64,000 nucleotides of DNA from the NCBI GenBank assembly GCA_002162875.1, contig MABA01000024.1, forward strand, positions 372,001 to 436,000, read 5' to 3'. Each line of letters begins with the position of its first letter. Positions within the stretch are counted from its first letter, which is position 1. Both the position numbers and the translations under genes were made by a program. Below the pieces are notes generated by a model, which was not told where the DNA came from, did not search any database, and was given only the letters and a program-made list of their open reading frames with translations. Source of the DNA: Rhodobacterales bacterium 52_120_T64 (GTDB lineage: Bacteria; Pseudomonadota; Alphaproteobacteria; Rhodobacterales; Rhodobacteraceae). Below are positions 34,890 to 44,290 of this stretch, one piece after another.

Positions 34890-35872
34890 GCAACGAAACC
34901 ATCATGAAGGTTGAAGACCTGAAGGTTTACTTCAAAGTTATGCCAGCCGGTGCAATGCCATGGACTAAGCACCACGTTTTGAAAGCGGTTGATGGTGTTA
35001 GCTTTGATCTAAAAGCAGGCGAAACCCTTGGGATTGTTGGTGAATCTGGCTGTGGAAAATCCACATTGGCACGCGGTGTCATACGTCTTATTCCGGCAGA
35101 ATCCGGCAAGGTTTTGTGGCTTGGCAAAGACCTGTTGGAACTTGATCACAAAGAAATGCGGGCGCGTCGCCAAGAAGTGCAGATGATCTTTCAAGATCCA
35201 TTAGCCAGCCTTGATCCACGCATGAACATCGGCGAAATCATTGCCGAGCCGATTAAAACCCACCACCCCGAAACCCCCAAGGCCGAGATCAAAAAGATGG
35301 TCGAAGAAGTGATGGTAAAGGTTGGGTTACTGCCAAATCTGGTCAACCGTTACCCGCATGAATTCTCGGGTGGTCAGTGCCAACGTATTGGAATTGCACG
35401 TGCTTTGATCCTGAAACCAAAGCTGATTATCTGTGATGAACCTGTATCGGCGCTGGATGTTTCCATTCAGGCGCAGGTAGTGAACCTTCTGAAAGAACTG
35501 CAAGAAGAGATGGGCTTAGCCCTGATTTTCATCGCGCATGACCTTTCGGTTGTTAAGCACATCAGTACACGGATCATGGTGCTTTATCTTGGCAACATGG
35601 TGGAAATTGCTGATAGCGCGGACCTCTATGATCGGCCGCGCCACCCATATACGCAGGCATTGATTTCGGCGGTTCCTATTCCCGATCCACTGATCGAGAA
35701 AAACAAGGAACTGATCCTGATCAAGGGCGATCTGCCGTCGGCAATCAATCCGCCATCGGGCTGTGTATTTCGCACGCGGTGCCCCAAAGCGCAGGACATC
35801 TGTGCGGCGCAAAAACCGGAATTTAAGGACACAGGCAACGGCCATTTGGTCGCTTGCCATTTCCACGATTAA
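34886..35872 (+). CDS. Peptide ABC transporter ATP-binding protein, OppF-like
   Basis: A 328-residue ATPase with Walker [14 protein letters not shown], signature [15 protein letters not shown], Walker [15 protein letters not shown] and H-loop [13 protein letters not shown]. The C-terminal oligopeptide domain has [18 protein letters not shown]. It is the last gene of the opp operon and is followed by a strong terminator at 35876-35916. Confidence 0.93.
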   Translation: MSNETIMKVEDLKVYFKVMPAGAMPWTKHHVLKAVDGVSFDLKAGETLGIVGESGCGKSTLARGVIRLIPAESGKVLWLGKDLLELDHKEMRARRQEVQMIFQDPLASLDPRMNIGEIIAEPIKTHHPETPKAEIKKMVEEVMVKVGLLPNLVNRYPHEFSGGQCQRIGIARALILKPKLIICDEPVSALDVSIQAQVVNLLKELQEEMGLALIFIAHDLSVVKHISTRIMVLYLGNMVEIADSADLYDRPRHPYTQALISAVPIPDPLIEKNKELILIKGDLPSAINPPSGCVFRTRCPKAQDICAAQKPEFKDTGNGHLVACHFHD

Positions 35873-35875
35873 CAT

Positions 35876-35916
35876 AAAAAATGGGCGTTAACCTTTACGG
35901 CTAACGCCCATTTTTT
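35876..35916. terminator. Bidirectional terminator between oppF and pepF
   Basis: The stem AAAAATGGGCGTTA(A)CC pairs with GG(C)TAACGCCCATTTTT around a TTTAC loop, with an A run on one side and a T run on the other. It therefore fits as a Rho-independent terminator for oppF (forward) and for the convergent pepF (reverse). Confidence 0.85.
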
Positions 35917-35919
35917 GAC

Positions 35920-35963
35920 GTACACAATGCGTACACAACCCGTGCACAACGCGTATGCACGTT
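35920..35963. repeat. Short tandem repeat, 11-base unit
   Basis: Three consecutive 11-mers, GTACACAATGC, GTACACAACCC and GTGCACAACGC (35920-35952), and a degenerate fourth (GTATGCACGTT) lie between the terminator and the pepF stop. The unit length is near one DNA turn. No function is evident. Confidence 0.5.
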
Positions 35964-35986
35964 TTTGTAGCTGGCGGCGTTAACCT

Positions 35987-37810
35987 TTACCCCTCCATCG
36001 CTTCCAATTCGTCGATCATGGACGATATCAGCGACAATCCCTTATCCCAGAATGTCGGATCGGACGCGTCCAAGCCGAACGGCTCCAACAGTTCTTTATG
36101 GTGCATCGAGCCGCCAGCTTTCAGCATGTCGAAATACTTATCCTGGAAGTCATCGCCACCTTCTTCGTAGACTGCGTAAAGTGCATTTACCAAACCGTCA
36201 CCAAACGCGTAGGCGTAAACGTAGAACGGCGAGTGGATGAAGTGCGGGATGTAGGTCCAGAACGTCTCGTAGCCGTCCATGAAGTTGAACCCGTCGCCGA
36301 GGCTTTCATGTTGGATTTCCATCCAGATGGCATTGATTTGATCTGGTGTCAGTTCCCCTTCTGCGCGGGCCGCGTGTAGGCGGCACTCAAAGTCGTAAAA
36401 CGCGATCTGGCGCACGACGGTGTTGATCATATCTTCGACTTTACCAGCCAGCAGACGTTTGCGAGCAGCCTGATCGGGAGCATTGTCCAGCAGTTTTCGG
36501 AACGTCAACATTTCGCCAAAAACAGACGCTGTTTCTGCCAGCGTTAGCGGCGTGTCTGACAATAGCTCGCCCTGCTTTGAGGCTAGCACCTGATGCACCC
36601 CGTGGCCCAATTCGTGCGCCAAGGTCATCACGTCGCGCTGTTTGCCAAGGTAGTTCAGCATCACATACGGGTGTACGTTGGTCACAGTTGGATGGGCAAA
36701 AGCCCCGGAAGACTTGCCCGGTTTCACTTCAGCATCAATCCAGCCTTTGTCGAAAAACGGTTCGGCTATCTCGGCCATCCGCGGGTCAAAATCGGCATAG
36801 GCATCCAGTACCATCGCGCGGGCCTGATCCCATGGAATGACCAGATCGTCCTCGTCGGGAAGGGGGGCGTTTCGGTCCCAAACTTCCATTTTGTCCAGAC
36901 CCAGCCACTTGGCTTTCAGGGCGTAATAGCGATGTGAAAGTTTCGGATAGGCCGCCACAACGGCGTCGCGCAGGGCTTGCACAACTTCGGGTTCCACATC
37001 ATTGGAAAGGTGGCGGGAAGTCTGTGGGGTTGGCAGGTTGCGCCACTTGTCCTGAATTTCTTTTTCTTTGGCTAGCGTGTTGGTGATCCGTGCAAACAAC
37101 GGGGTGTTGGCACTGAAAACCTTGACCAGCGCGTTGGCGCCAATTTCGCGTCGTGCGCGATCAGTGTCTGACAATAAATTGAGGGTGGCCTCAAGGGTGA
37201 ATTCCTCGCCGTCCACATCAAACGTTAGCGCCGCCATCGTTTCATCGAACAAGCGGTTCCAAGCAGATGCACCTACGACGGATTGATCATGTAGGAACTT
37301 TTCCAGTTCGTCAGACAGTTGATAAGGCTTCATCTTGCGCAGGCTGTCAAAGATCGGTTTATAGCGGTTCAGATCGGCATTCGCCGCCAGCAACGCGTCG
37401 AGTGCGGTGTCGTCAATGCGGTTCATCTCGAGGCTGAAAAATACCAGATGGGCCGACATATCCGTGATTTGCGCCTGCATGTCGGCCATGAATTTGCCGC
37501 GATCTGCATCCGTGGTGTTCTGGTAATAGCGAAGCCCCGCAAAAGACATTACACGGCCTGCAACCTGTTGAATACGCTCGTATCTGTGCACACATTCCAG
37601 CATGCCAGCAGCATCCAGATCGCCTAGTTTACCTTGGTAGTCCGTGCCGAATGCCGGACCTTCGGAGTCGAGCCATTTCAGGTCTTTGGTGATTTCCGGA
37701 CCGTCGGTGGAGGGGTAGAGGTCGTTCAGATTCCACTCCGGCAGATCGCCCATATTGTCATTGGCTGCGGCGTCGCGATTGTCGCGAAAAATCTCGGTGT
37801 GTTTGAACAT
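35987..37810 (-). CDS. pepF: Oligoendopeptidase F, M3 family
   Basis: A 607-residue cytoplasmic zinc metallopeptidase. The zinc motif is HELGH (in MTLAHELGHGVHQVLASKQG), with the third ligand Glu in the following LAETASVFGEML. The end of the barrel-like fold has PFYVYAYAFGDGLVNALY and the N terminus no signal. It cleaves short peptides, which fits with the convergent Opp peptide uptake operon next door. Its length is normal for PepF. Downstream lies the bidirectional terminator. Confidence 0.93.
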   Translation of the reverse strand: MFKHTEIFRDNRDAAANDNMGDLPEWNLNDLYPSTDGPEITKDLKWLDSEGPAFGTDYQGKLGDLDAAGMLECVHRYERIQQVAGRVMSFAGLRYYQNTTDADRGKFMADMQAQITDMSAHLVFFSLEMNRIDDTALDALLAANADLNRYKPIFDSLRKMKPYQLSDELEKFLHDQSVVGASAWNRLFDETMAALTFDVDGEEFTLEATLNLLSDTDRARREIGANALVKVFSANTPLFARITNTLAKEKEIQDKWRNLPTPQTSRHLSNDVEPEVVQALRDAVVAAYPKLSHRYYALKAKWLGLDKMEVWDRNAPLPDEDDLVIPWDQARAMVLDAYADFDPRMAEIAEPFFDKGWIDAEVKPGKSSGAFAHPTVTNVHPYVMLNYLGKQRDVMTLAHELGHGVHQVLASKQGELLSDTPLTLAETASVFGEMLTFRKLLDNAPDQAARKRLLAGKVEDMINTVVRQIAFYDFECRLHAARAEGELTPDQINAIWMEIQHESLGDGFNFMDGYETFWTYIPHFIHSPFYVYAYAFGDGLVNALYAVYEEGGDDFQDKYFDMLKAGGSMHHKELLEPFGLDASDPTFWDKGLSLISSMIDELEAMEG

Positions 37811-37876
37811 AATGCTCTCCAGAAATACAAAATTGTTTTGATATAGATAAGGTGCGGCAGGGCCATGTAAAAGCCC

Positions 37877-38908
37877 CTAAAAATTCAAATCGGCGCTAAC
37901 CGGAAAATGGTCGGAAGCATTCAGCAAGGCTTCGCGCATTTCCACGTCGTTGAAACATTCGGGGTCGTCAAAGGGATGCCATATTCGCCATTCGGGGGCG
38001 GTTGTCTGGGCCAAATCCGGCGACAACATGACGTAGTCCAACAAGGCGTTGAGGTAGCGTTTGAATTTGCTGATGTAAAACCGCGAGGTCGAGAGCGACC
38101 AAGCTTGGCGTGGGTCCAACATGATCGCGGCATGTGGTTCCATCAGCCGGGTTGCGTCGTTGTCCCCAAGAACGATTTCCACGCCGGAACGTGCGAACAG
38201 GGTTTCGTATTCGTTGACACCGGGACCATCGTTGAAATCGCCCAGAATTACCAGCGGATCACCGGCGGCTAGATGGGCTTCGGCCCGTTGGCGAATCCAG
38301 ATACATTGCGCCAGCTGTTTGCGACGGTTTTCCACCATCATTGCCAGCTCTTCCTTTGGGCCGTTTGCGCCATGGGTCGTTTTCGATTTGGTGTGTACAC
38401 CGATCAAACGAAAATCCTTACCGCTTTCTAGATGCTTCACCGACAGCTCTATCGGGGGTTTGGAAAATTTGAACACTTCAGCTTTGCCATCAACGTCAAC
38501 ATCGTAACAAAAGCTGCCATCAAAGCGAGGTGCCACAGCGGGTTTCGATCCATCCGATAGCTCCCCTAACGGATCATGCGAAACGCTGACTACGAAAGGG
38601 TCATACATCACTGCTAATTCTTGATGGGTGTCATTGGTATATCCCATTGCGACCGCATTTTGGCGCAAGTCGTAATGCTTGGCGAAACTTTTCAGTGCTG
38701 CAATCGTGTTTTGAGTGCCACCCGTATTCGGAGCCTCAACAATCAATGTAATATCGGCGTCAACGCGCTGCATCACGTGTGCGATTGCGTTCAATTGATC
38801 TGCACGTTTCACATCATAGCGGCGCGAACCGTCCTGATCCAACCGTAGATTATTGTCTTTATCGAACAAAGCCTCGAACCATTCGACATTATAGGTTGCG
38901 ATGCGCAT
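37877..38908 (-). CDS. Endonuclease/exonuclease/phosphatase family protein
   Basis: A 343-residue protein with the DNase-I-like EEP fold: MRIATYNVEWFEALF opening, VDADITLIVEAPNTGG (Glu of the metal site), LIGVHTKSKTTHG, VILGDFNDGPGVNEYE (GDxND block) and NASDHFPVSADL (the C-terminal SDHxP catalytic His). All catalytic blocks are present. No signal peptide, so probably cytoplasmic. Substrate (DNA, phosphoinositide-like, or other phosphodiester) is not apparent. Its start is one base from the stop of the DjlA-like gene. Confidence 0.85.
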   Translation of the reverse strand: MRIATYNVEWFEALFDKDNNLRLDQDGSRRYDVKRADQLNAIAHVMQRVDADITLIVEAPNTGGTQNTIAALKSFAKHYDLRQNAVAMGYTNDTHQELAVMYDPFVVSVSHDPLGELSDGSKPAVAPRFDGSFCYDVDVDGKAEVFKFSKPPIELSVKHLESGKDFRLIGVHTKSKTTHGANGPKEELAMMVENRRKQLAQCIWIRQRAEAHLAAGDPLVILGDFNDGPGVNEYETLFARSGVEIVLGDNDATRLMEPHAAIMLDPRQAWSLSTSRFYISKFKRYLNALLDYVMLSPDLAQTTAPEWRIWHPFDDPECFNDVEMREALLNASDHFPVSADLNF

Positions 38909-38909
38909 G

Positions 38910-39596
38910 TCACGCCGCCTCGTGGTTTTGCTGAATCTCGGCCCATGCAGTATTGATGGTTATCAGTCGGGTATTGGCCAAGGCGATAGCCTCGGCAGGC
39001 AAACCGCGGGCCATGAGGTTGTCTGGGTGTGCTTCGCGGACCATACGTTTCCACGCCTTTCGCACTGCTGCCAAATCGGCTTCGTGGCCGATTTCCAACA
39101 CAGAATATGGGTCCGGCGCAGCGCCCGGAACATAGCGAGACCGTAGGCAGGTGAATACCTGTGGCGGCAGCCCGAATATGCGACTGACGTCTTCAATAAA
39201 CGCATCCTCGGAAGGGTGGTAATGCCCATCGGCCATCGAGATGTGGAACAATCCTTCGATCAGATCGTGCAGGATGGCACTGTCGTTTTCAAACATTTTC
39301 CCGATTTTGGCGGCGTATATTTCGTAGCCGGCCACATCTGTACGCGCGAGGTCGAACAGCTTGCCGGCTTGTGTTTCATCCTCTGGCGGGATCTGGAATA
39401 CTTGCCGAAACGCGATTACTTCGTCGCGGGTAACTTCACCGTCCGCTTTGGCCATTTTTGCACCCAGAGCGATGACGGCAATTGTGAACGCGACGCTTTT
39501 TTCTGGTGGACGCTTGAGATTTTCGAAGATCGCATAAAGCCCTTCCCCTTTTGCAAGAGAAGAGAGCGCTTCGGTGATACGGGTCCATACTGACAT
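38910..39596 (-). CDS. TerB/DjlA-type J-domain co-chaperone
   Basis: A 228-residue protein with an N-terminal TerB-like helical domain (about residues 30-140, with AKMAKADGEVTRDEV and MADGHYHPSEDAFIEDVSRI) and a C-terminal J domain (about 165-225) with the HPD signature in VREAHPDNLMARG. The J domain would stimulate DnaK. Unlike E. coli DjlA there is no N-terminal membrane helix. The short gap to the EEP gene suggests they are co-expressed. Confidence 0.88.
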   Translation of the reverse strand: MSVWTRITEALSSLAKGEGLYAIFENLKRPPEKSVAFTIAVIALGAKMAKADGEVTRDEVIAFRQVFQIPPEDETQAGKLFDLARTDVAGYEIYAAKIGKMFENDSAILHDLIEGLFHISMADGHYHPSEDAFIEDVSRIFGLPPQVFTCLRSRYVPGAAPDPYSVLEIGHEADLAAVRKAWKRMVREAHPDNLMARGLPAEAIALANTRLITINTAWAEIQQNHEAA

Positions 39597-39651
39597 ATTT
39601 GTAGCCTAACAGATTGGCAGGAAGTTAAAACCGAAGGTTCCAAACATTCGG

Positions 39652-40140
39652 CTAAAGAATTTTTTGTAAGAAAACCACATCCAGCCAACGTCCAAACTTG
39701 TGGGCTGCCTCGGGGATGTGCGCGACCTGAGTAAAACCAAGCGCTTTGTGAAAGGCGATGGCGGCCGTGTTTTCCTGAGCGACGCTGGCGATCATCGAAT
39801 GGATGTCGTTTGTGCGGGCATGTGATTCCAACGCGGATAACAATGCGCGCCCCACACCTTGGCCTTTCGCGTGGTCCGCCAACATGACCGTGTGCTCGAC
39901 TGTCTGAGCATACCCGATGCCAGCACGGAAATTGCCATAGGTCGCAAACCCCAGAAAATTGTTACCTTGGCGCGCAACTAGAAAGGCTTGTCCGGCGGCG
40001 TGGCGATCCGTTATTAACGCTGCAACGTCGCGAGCTGATTTCTCGATACTGTTGAAGGTAACCGTGGTATCCCGGATTATCGGGTTCCAGGTCGCAATAA
40101 TGGCATCGGCATCATCAGCGCCTGCGGGCAGAATTTTCAC
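39652..40140 (-). CDS. GNAT family N-acetyltransferase, phosphinothricin-acetyltransferase-like
   Basis: Starting at GTG 40140 the protein is 162 residues and opens MKILPAGADDADAIIATWNP, followed by IIRDTTVTFN, a typical start for the Pat/YncA-like branch. A longer reading from ATG 40218 adds 26 residues without family similarity; the start is uncertain because no strong SD is seen. Acetyl-CoA binding is in VMLADHAKGQGVGRALL, and the tail AFHKALGFTQVAHIPEAAHKF is usual in the family. It N-acetylates small amines such as amino-acid analogues. Confidence 0.8.
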   Translation of the reverse strand: MKILPAGADDADAIIATWNPIIRDTTVTFNSIEKSARDVAALITDRHAAGQAFLVARQGNNFLGFATYGNFRAGIGYAQTVEHTVMLADHAKGQGVGRALLSALESHARTNDIHSMIASVAQENTAAIAFHKALGFTQVAHIPEAAHKFGRWLDVVFLQKIL

Positions 40141-40383
40141 GTCTAGGTTTTCTAGTTGGCGCAGATCGCGGCGAAAGCCAAAAATACAATGGCCATTCCC
40201 AGTCCGGTCCACGAGCATTTTAGCGAACGGGAATCGGCGGGGTTGGTTGCCATTAACAATGCTTTGCTTTTACTGGGAATCATCGAGGCCTCCATCAATC
40301 AGGGTAACTGTTTGTTAACTGATGCTAGTCCCGTGCCCGCGAGGATTGCAAGCCACGTTTGCGCGACGATTTCGTGAAGGCAC
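40141..40383. other. Non-coding gap upstream of the GNAT gene
   Basis: I see no gene here. A 73-codon forward ORF at 40156-40377 has no recognisable similarity or good SD, and I regard it as chance. The GNAT promoter (reverse strand) should be in this stretch. Confidence 0.4.
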
Positions 40384-40412
40384 AAAAAAACCGCGCTAGA
40401 GGCGCGGTTTTC
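40384..40412 (-). terminator. Rho-independent terminator of the cytochrome c gene
   Basis: The stem AAAACCGCGC/GCGCGGTTTT surrounds the loop TAGAG; on the reverse strand it is followed by a T-rich tail. It lies just beyond the cytochrome stop at 40428. Confidence 0.85.
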
Positions 40413-40427
40413 AGGTATTTTGGGCGA

Positions 40428-40961
40428 TTAGCCGCCGATCGTTGCCAGATACGCGATAACGTCGGCGCGATCAGATTCGCTTTTCAAACCGGAGAATGAC
40501 ATTTTCGTACCCGGTGCAAAATCTTTCGGGCGTGTCAGGAAGGCATTCAATTGTGCCGGTGTCCAGTTTCCACCAACTGCGGTTAGCGCATCGGAGAAAC
40601 CGAAATCAACCGCTGCAATGCCGCGGTCAACTATGCCGTACAAGAACGGGCCAGTAGCATTCGCGCCGTCTTCCAGTTTGTGACAGGCTTTACATTTCTT
40701 GAATACTTTTTCACCAGACGCCAGATCAGCCGCTGCATAAAGCTCGTCGAATGTTGGCCCAGTTGGGGCTGCATCAGCGGATCCGCCTTCGGAAGAAGCC
40801 ATTTCCGTCGCTGTTTCTTCAACTTCAATCATATAGGCTGCTTCGGTTTCACCGTGGCCACCCGGGTTATAAATCACCTCGGCACCCCATTTAACCAATA
40901 GGAAAATCAAGAGGCTGCCGCAAACGCCGCCGACAATCTTTGTTGTTGTCATCGTATCCAT
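40428..40961 (-). CDS. Membrane-anchored cytochrome c (c2/cy-like)
   Basis: A 177-residue cytochrome with an uncleaved N-terminal anchor (about residues 8-24, KIVGGVCGSLLIFLLVKWGA), an acidic Ala/Glu linker and a C-terminal haem domain. The haem motif is CKACH (Cys90, Cys93, His94), and Met in GTKMSFSG is the likely sixth ligand. ATG at 40961 with SD AAGGTG is preferred to the GTG at 40973. It would shuttle electrons between the bc1 complex and an oxidase in the periplasm, as cytochrome cy does. A strong terminator follows. Confidence 0.88.
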   Translation of the reverse strand: MDTMTTTKIVGGVCGSLLIFLLVKWGAEVIYNPGGHGETEAAYMIEVEETATEMASSEGGSADAAPTGPTFDELYAAADLASGEKVFKKCKACHKLEDGANATGPFLYGIVDRGIAAVDFGFSDALTAVGGNWTPAQLNAFLTRPKDFAPGTKMSFSGLKSESDRADVIAYLATIGG

Positions 40962-41088
40962 AAGTGTTTTCACCTTGTCTATGGGCGGGGCTGCGCCCCC
41001 TAATATGCTGTGGAGTGTTCTAGCCGCTTCCCCTATGCCATTGCAAGGTGTAGAAGCGCGACGAAACGACCGATCTAGGATGTAACTG

Positions 41089-41925
41089 ATGACAAGTGTA
41101 ATTTCTTTCCAAGGTGAACCCGGTGCGTACTCCCATCAGGCGTGCGTAGAGATGTATCCGAATATGGAAGCGCTGCCGTGCAATACATTTGAAGGCGCGG
41201 TTGCTGCGGTCAAAGAAGGGCGTGCAGAACTGGCAATGTTACCTGTCGAAAACTCGACATACGGGCGGGTTGCCGACATCCACCATCTGCTGCCGGAAAC
41301 GGGTTTGCATATTATAGGCGAACATTTTGTGCGCGTTCACATTAACCTGATGGTTGTGCCGGGTACCCAGCTGAAACAAGTCAAACAAGCGATGAGCCAT
41401 ACGGTGTTGTTGGGGCAGTGCCGCTCGTTCTTGAAAGAGCATTCGATTGCGCCGCGCACAGGTGTGGACACCGCTGGCTCTGCTAAACAAGTGGCGGAAG
41501 ATGGGAACCCCGAGATGGGAGCGCTGGCGTCTGAGCTGGCGGGCTCGATTTACGGATTGGAGACGATCGCCGAGAATATCGAAGATAACCAGCACAACAC
41601 CACGCGTTTTCTTGTTATGGCGCCGGAACCCAAACGCCCGACCGGCGAAAACCTTATGACGACCTTTGTGTTTCAGGTCCGCAATATTCCGGCCGCGCTT
41701 TATAAGGCCATGGGTGGATTTGCGACGAATGGCGTTAATATGGTGAAGCTTGAAAGCTATATGGTTGATGGGAGTTTCACCGCGACGCAGTTCTATGCGG
41801 ATATTGAGGGCCACCCCGGTGAGCCAGCCGTTGATCGCGCGCTCGAAGAATTGGGCTATTTCACCACGCACCTCGATATTCTAGGTGTATACCCGACAGC
41901 CGAGTTCCGTAGATCTATAAGCTAA
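41089..41925 (+). CDS. pheA: Prephenate dehydratase
   Basis: A 278-residue monofunctional enzyme of phenylalanine synthesis. The catalytic domain opens with ISFQGEPGAYSHQAC, contains LPVENSTYGRVADIHHLL and the TRF motif NTTRFLVMAPEP. The ACT regulatory domain (about residues 195-270) has NGVNMVKLESYMVDGSFTATQF, with ESYM in the Phe-binding position. It is cytoplasmic and feedback-regulated by phenylalanine in other species. Its stop overlaps the convergent SRPBCC gene by four bases. Confidence 0.94.
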   Translation: MTSVISFQGEPGAYSHQACVEMYPNMEALPCNTFEGAVAAVKEGRAELAMLPVENSTYGRVADIHHLLPETGLHIIGEHFVRVHINLMVVPGTQLKQVKQAMSHTVLLGQCRSFLKEHSIAPRTGVDTAGSAKQVAEDGNPEMGALASELAGSIYGLETIAENIEDNQHNTTRFLVMAPEPKRPTGENLMTTFVFQVRNIPAALYKAMGGFATNGVNMVKLESYMVDGSFTATQFYADIEGHPGEPAVDRALEELGYFTTHLDILGVYPTAEFRRSIS

Positions 41926-42386
41926 ACGCTGGCCTTGTGCTCTGACTTTAATCGTTTAGCGAATTTTGTCATTTCGGTGTTCATACGTCTGTTGATGCGT
42001 CTTCGGGCCAAACGGATGCTGTTGAACACCAGGCTGGTCGCAAAACTGCGTGATTTAGCGACCACGTGAAGGTCCAGTTGACAGGAAGTCGCATCGAGTG
42101 GCTTGACCGTCAGCGACATCACACCTTCGTATTTCAAACTGGCGGATTTATAAGACAGCGTTCGCGGCGGGATGTATTCGCTTAGCTCTGCTGAAAAACG
42201 ACGTGCGCGACCTCGAACCGGTACTGAAATATCCCAGCGCGTGCTTATGCGAACGGGCAAACGACCTTGGCGTTTAAAGCTGAAACCGGTTGGTCCGGAA
42301 TGGTTCTCGAATTTCTTGAAATCAGTGATGCGGGCGAAAACATAGTCCGCCGGCGCATCGATTTTCTGAGAGTGTTTGAATTGCAT
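41922..42386 (-). CDS. SRPBCC-fold protein
   Basis: A 154-residue protein. The N-terminal MQFKHSQKIDAPADYVFARI and DFKKFENH fit the START/polyketide-cyclase (SRPBCC) fold opening, and the alternating strand pattern continues to a C-terminal helix MNTEMTKFAKRLKSEHK. No catalytic motif can be named. It follows nudC after seven bases on the reverse strand and so is probably in one unit with it. Confidence 0.7.
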   Translation of the reverse strand: MQFKHSQKIDAPADYVFARITDFKKFENHSGPTGFSFKRQGRLPVRISTRWDISVPVRGRARRFSAELSEYIPPRTLSYKSASLKYEGVMSLTVKPLDATSCQLDLHVVAKSRSFATSLVFNSIRLARRRINRRMNTEMTKFAKRLKSEHKASV

Positions 42387-42393
42387 CCGGGCG

Positions 42394-43347
42394 CTATAAC
42401 CTATCCGCTAACCAGCGTTCCAGCAGAAATTGCGCGATGGAGCCTTTTCTGGACGGTAGTAGTTCTGGATCGTTTCCGGCAAACGAATTGGCAACACCTT
42501 CGCGGCTAACCCATTTTGCATCCTCAATCTCGACAGGGTCGAGGGTCAGGTCTGTGTTCAGGGCCTCCGCCACGCAACCGATCATCAAGGATGTCGGGAA
42601 TGGCCAAGGTTGACTGGCGAGGTAGCCAACTTTGCCAACCCGAACGCCGGTTTCTTCGAACACTTCGCGGCGTACGGCTTCTTCGATGCCTTCACCCGGT
42701 TCCATGTACCCTGCTAGCAGCGAGTACATCCCCTCGGGCCAATGGGGCGAGCGGCCTAGCAGCACGTCGTTTCCGCGCGTGACCAGCATGATGACAACGG
42801 GGTCGGTGCGTGGGAAATGCATGTGCGAACAGGCGGGGCAATGGCGTTGCCAACCACTTTGAGATACTATGGTGGGCTCCCCGCAGTTCGCGCAAAATCT
42901 GTGGTTTAAGTGCCACGCAAAAATGCCTTTGGCTGTGGCCGCGTCGCCTGCATCGTTGTGGGTCAGGTCAGCCATAATGGAGCGTAGATCGATGAACTTC
43001 AACGTGTCTGGAAGGCTTGGATGCTGGTTGCGGCTTTCGTCGCGAAACTTCGCCATTTCATCCTTGTCGGCGCCTTCATCCTGCCAGGATGATACGTCAT
43101 AGGCAAAGCGTGGTTCGCCTTCCTGCAAGCCAAGGAAAATCGGAGCCTCTTCGGCTTCTTTCAGGATTTCCGCATCCATCGGCAACCAAGCCAAGGTCGG
43201 CGCACCCGAAACATCAACCAACGGTTTGCCATGCCACAAAGGTATCGCTAGCGCGGTTGAGGCTTTTAGCAAGCTGTCGTCGTCGCGCAAGTGGGCGGCG
43301 CGGTCCAATGTGCCACCGGCAAAGGTGACGGCTTCGTTGTCTAACAT
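42394..43347 (-). CDS. nudC: NAD(+) diphosphatase
   Basis: A 317-residue Nudix hydrolase that splits NAD(H) (and 5'-NAD-capped RNA) to NMN and AMP. ATG at 43347 has a strong AGGAGG SD; the longer reading from 43398 is not needed. The zinc ribbon is CANCGEPT...CPACSHMHFPR (four Cys), the Nudix box is GEGIEEAVRREVFEETGV, and the NudC-type SQPWPFPTSLMIG motif follows it. It is cytoplasmic. The SRPBCC gene follows. Confidence 0.94.
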   Translation of the reverse strand: MLDNEAVTFAGGTLDRAAHLRDDDSLLKASTALAIPLWHGKPLVDVSGAPTLAWLPMDAEILKEAEEAPIFLGLQEGEPRFAYDVSSWQDEGADKDEMAKFRDESRNQHPSLPDTLKFIDLRSIMADLTHNDAGDAATAKGIFAWHLNHRFCANCGEPTIVSQSGWQRHCPACSHMHFPRTDPVVIMLVTRGNDVLLGRSPHWPEGMYSLLAGYMEPGEGIEEAVRREVFEETGVRVGKVGYLASQPWPFPTSLMIGCVAEALNTDLTLDPVEIEDAKWVSREGVANSFAGNDPELLPSRKGSIAQFLLERWLADRL

Positions 43348-43490
43348 GCATTCCTCCTGTTTGCGCGGAGAGTGCGTTATGGCGTTCACCAAGTCCATAG
43401 AGCGTCGCGGGTTTATTCGACTTTTTGCCCAAGAATATGACTGCTGTAAGGGGTAATAGTATGGATTTGGTTAAAGACTGCGGAGTGCGA

Positions 43491-44150
43491 TCAAATCCCG
43501 CCGCTGTGTGTCCCCAGCGCGATAGCAATGTAGAAGCATACCGAGGCGACCAAAACAAAACCGTGCCAAATCGCACGGGAGAATTTCAGAGCCTTCCAGA
43601 CATAAAAAATAACGCCGATGGTATAGGTCAGGCCACCACCGACGATCAACGCTGTTGCGGCGATCGGTAGAACCGGCACTAGGGGCCATATCAGGATGAC
43701 GCTGAGCCAACCCATTATCAGATAGAGGATGGTTCCAGATTTACCCGATGTGCGCCAAAAAAACAGTTTTCGAATTACGCCGAATGCAGCCAAGCCCCAT
43801 ACAATGGCCAGTACAAGATACGAGGACAAGCTGCCAATCAACACCACTAGCGGTGTGTATGTTCCGGCGATTTTCAGATAAATAGCGGCGTGGTCGAGCC
43901 TGCGAAATACGGCGCGCGGCCTTTCCCAGGGACTCATGTTATAAAGGGCCGAGGCACTAAAAGTCGCGATCATGGCGATGCTATAAATGACTAGCGAAGC
44001 GGTTTGGCCGCCGCTTAGGTGCTCAACATTCCAGATGGCCAGAAAAACAGCGCCTAATATGGCGCCGAAAACACCAAGTATGTGCATCGTGCCATCGGCT
44101 ACACGTTCGGAAACGGTGTAGTTCTGAAAAACTGAATGGATATTTTGCAT
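43491..44150 (-). CDS. Hemolysin III (PAQR/YqfA) family membrane protein
   Basis: A 219-residue protein with about seven hydrophobic helices. Family features include VADGTMHILGVFGAILGAVF (first His), SALYNMSPWERPRAVFRRLDHAAIYLKIAGTYTP (the DHAAI-x-x-x-I-AGTYTP signature) and a late IWHGFVLVASVCFYIAI (C-terminal His). The conserved His/Asp set suggests a metal-dependent hydrolase or ceramidase-like activity; the hemolysin label is historical. Confidence 0.88.
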   Translation of the reverse strand: MQNIHSVFQNYTVSERVADGTMHILGVFGAILGAVFLAIWNVEHLSGGQTASLVIYSIAMIATFSASALYNMSPWERPRAVFRRLDHAAIYLKIAGTYTPLVVLIGSLSSYLVLAIVWGLAAFGVIRKLFFWRTSGKSGTILYLIMGWLSVILIWPLVPVLPIAATALIVGGGLTYTIGVIFYVWKALKFSRAIWHGFVLVASVCFYIAIALGTHSGGI

Positions 44151-44290
44151 AGGCTTTATTTACCACGCCGGCACCGGAAAGATATGTTGACCTAGGGGAA
44201 GGCGCCTAAAACTAGGTGAAAATATGCCGAAATGTTGATTTTTCCATCAACTACCCCTCTTGTGTTTGCCTTGCGGGATTGTTAGTTGAA
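44151..44290. other. Non-coding gap before the SRP RNA
   Basis: About 140 bases without a recognisable gene. It must contain the promoters of the diverging hemolysin-III gene and of the SRP RNA; I cannot pin either. Confidence 0.4.

Noticed and set aside
40156-40377. 73-codon forward ORF between the GNAT and cytochrome genes
   Set aside because: No recognisable family, no good SD, and it lies where the reverse-strand GNAT promoter should be.
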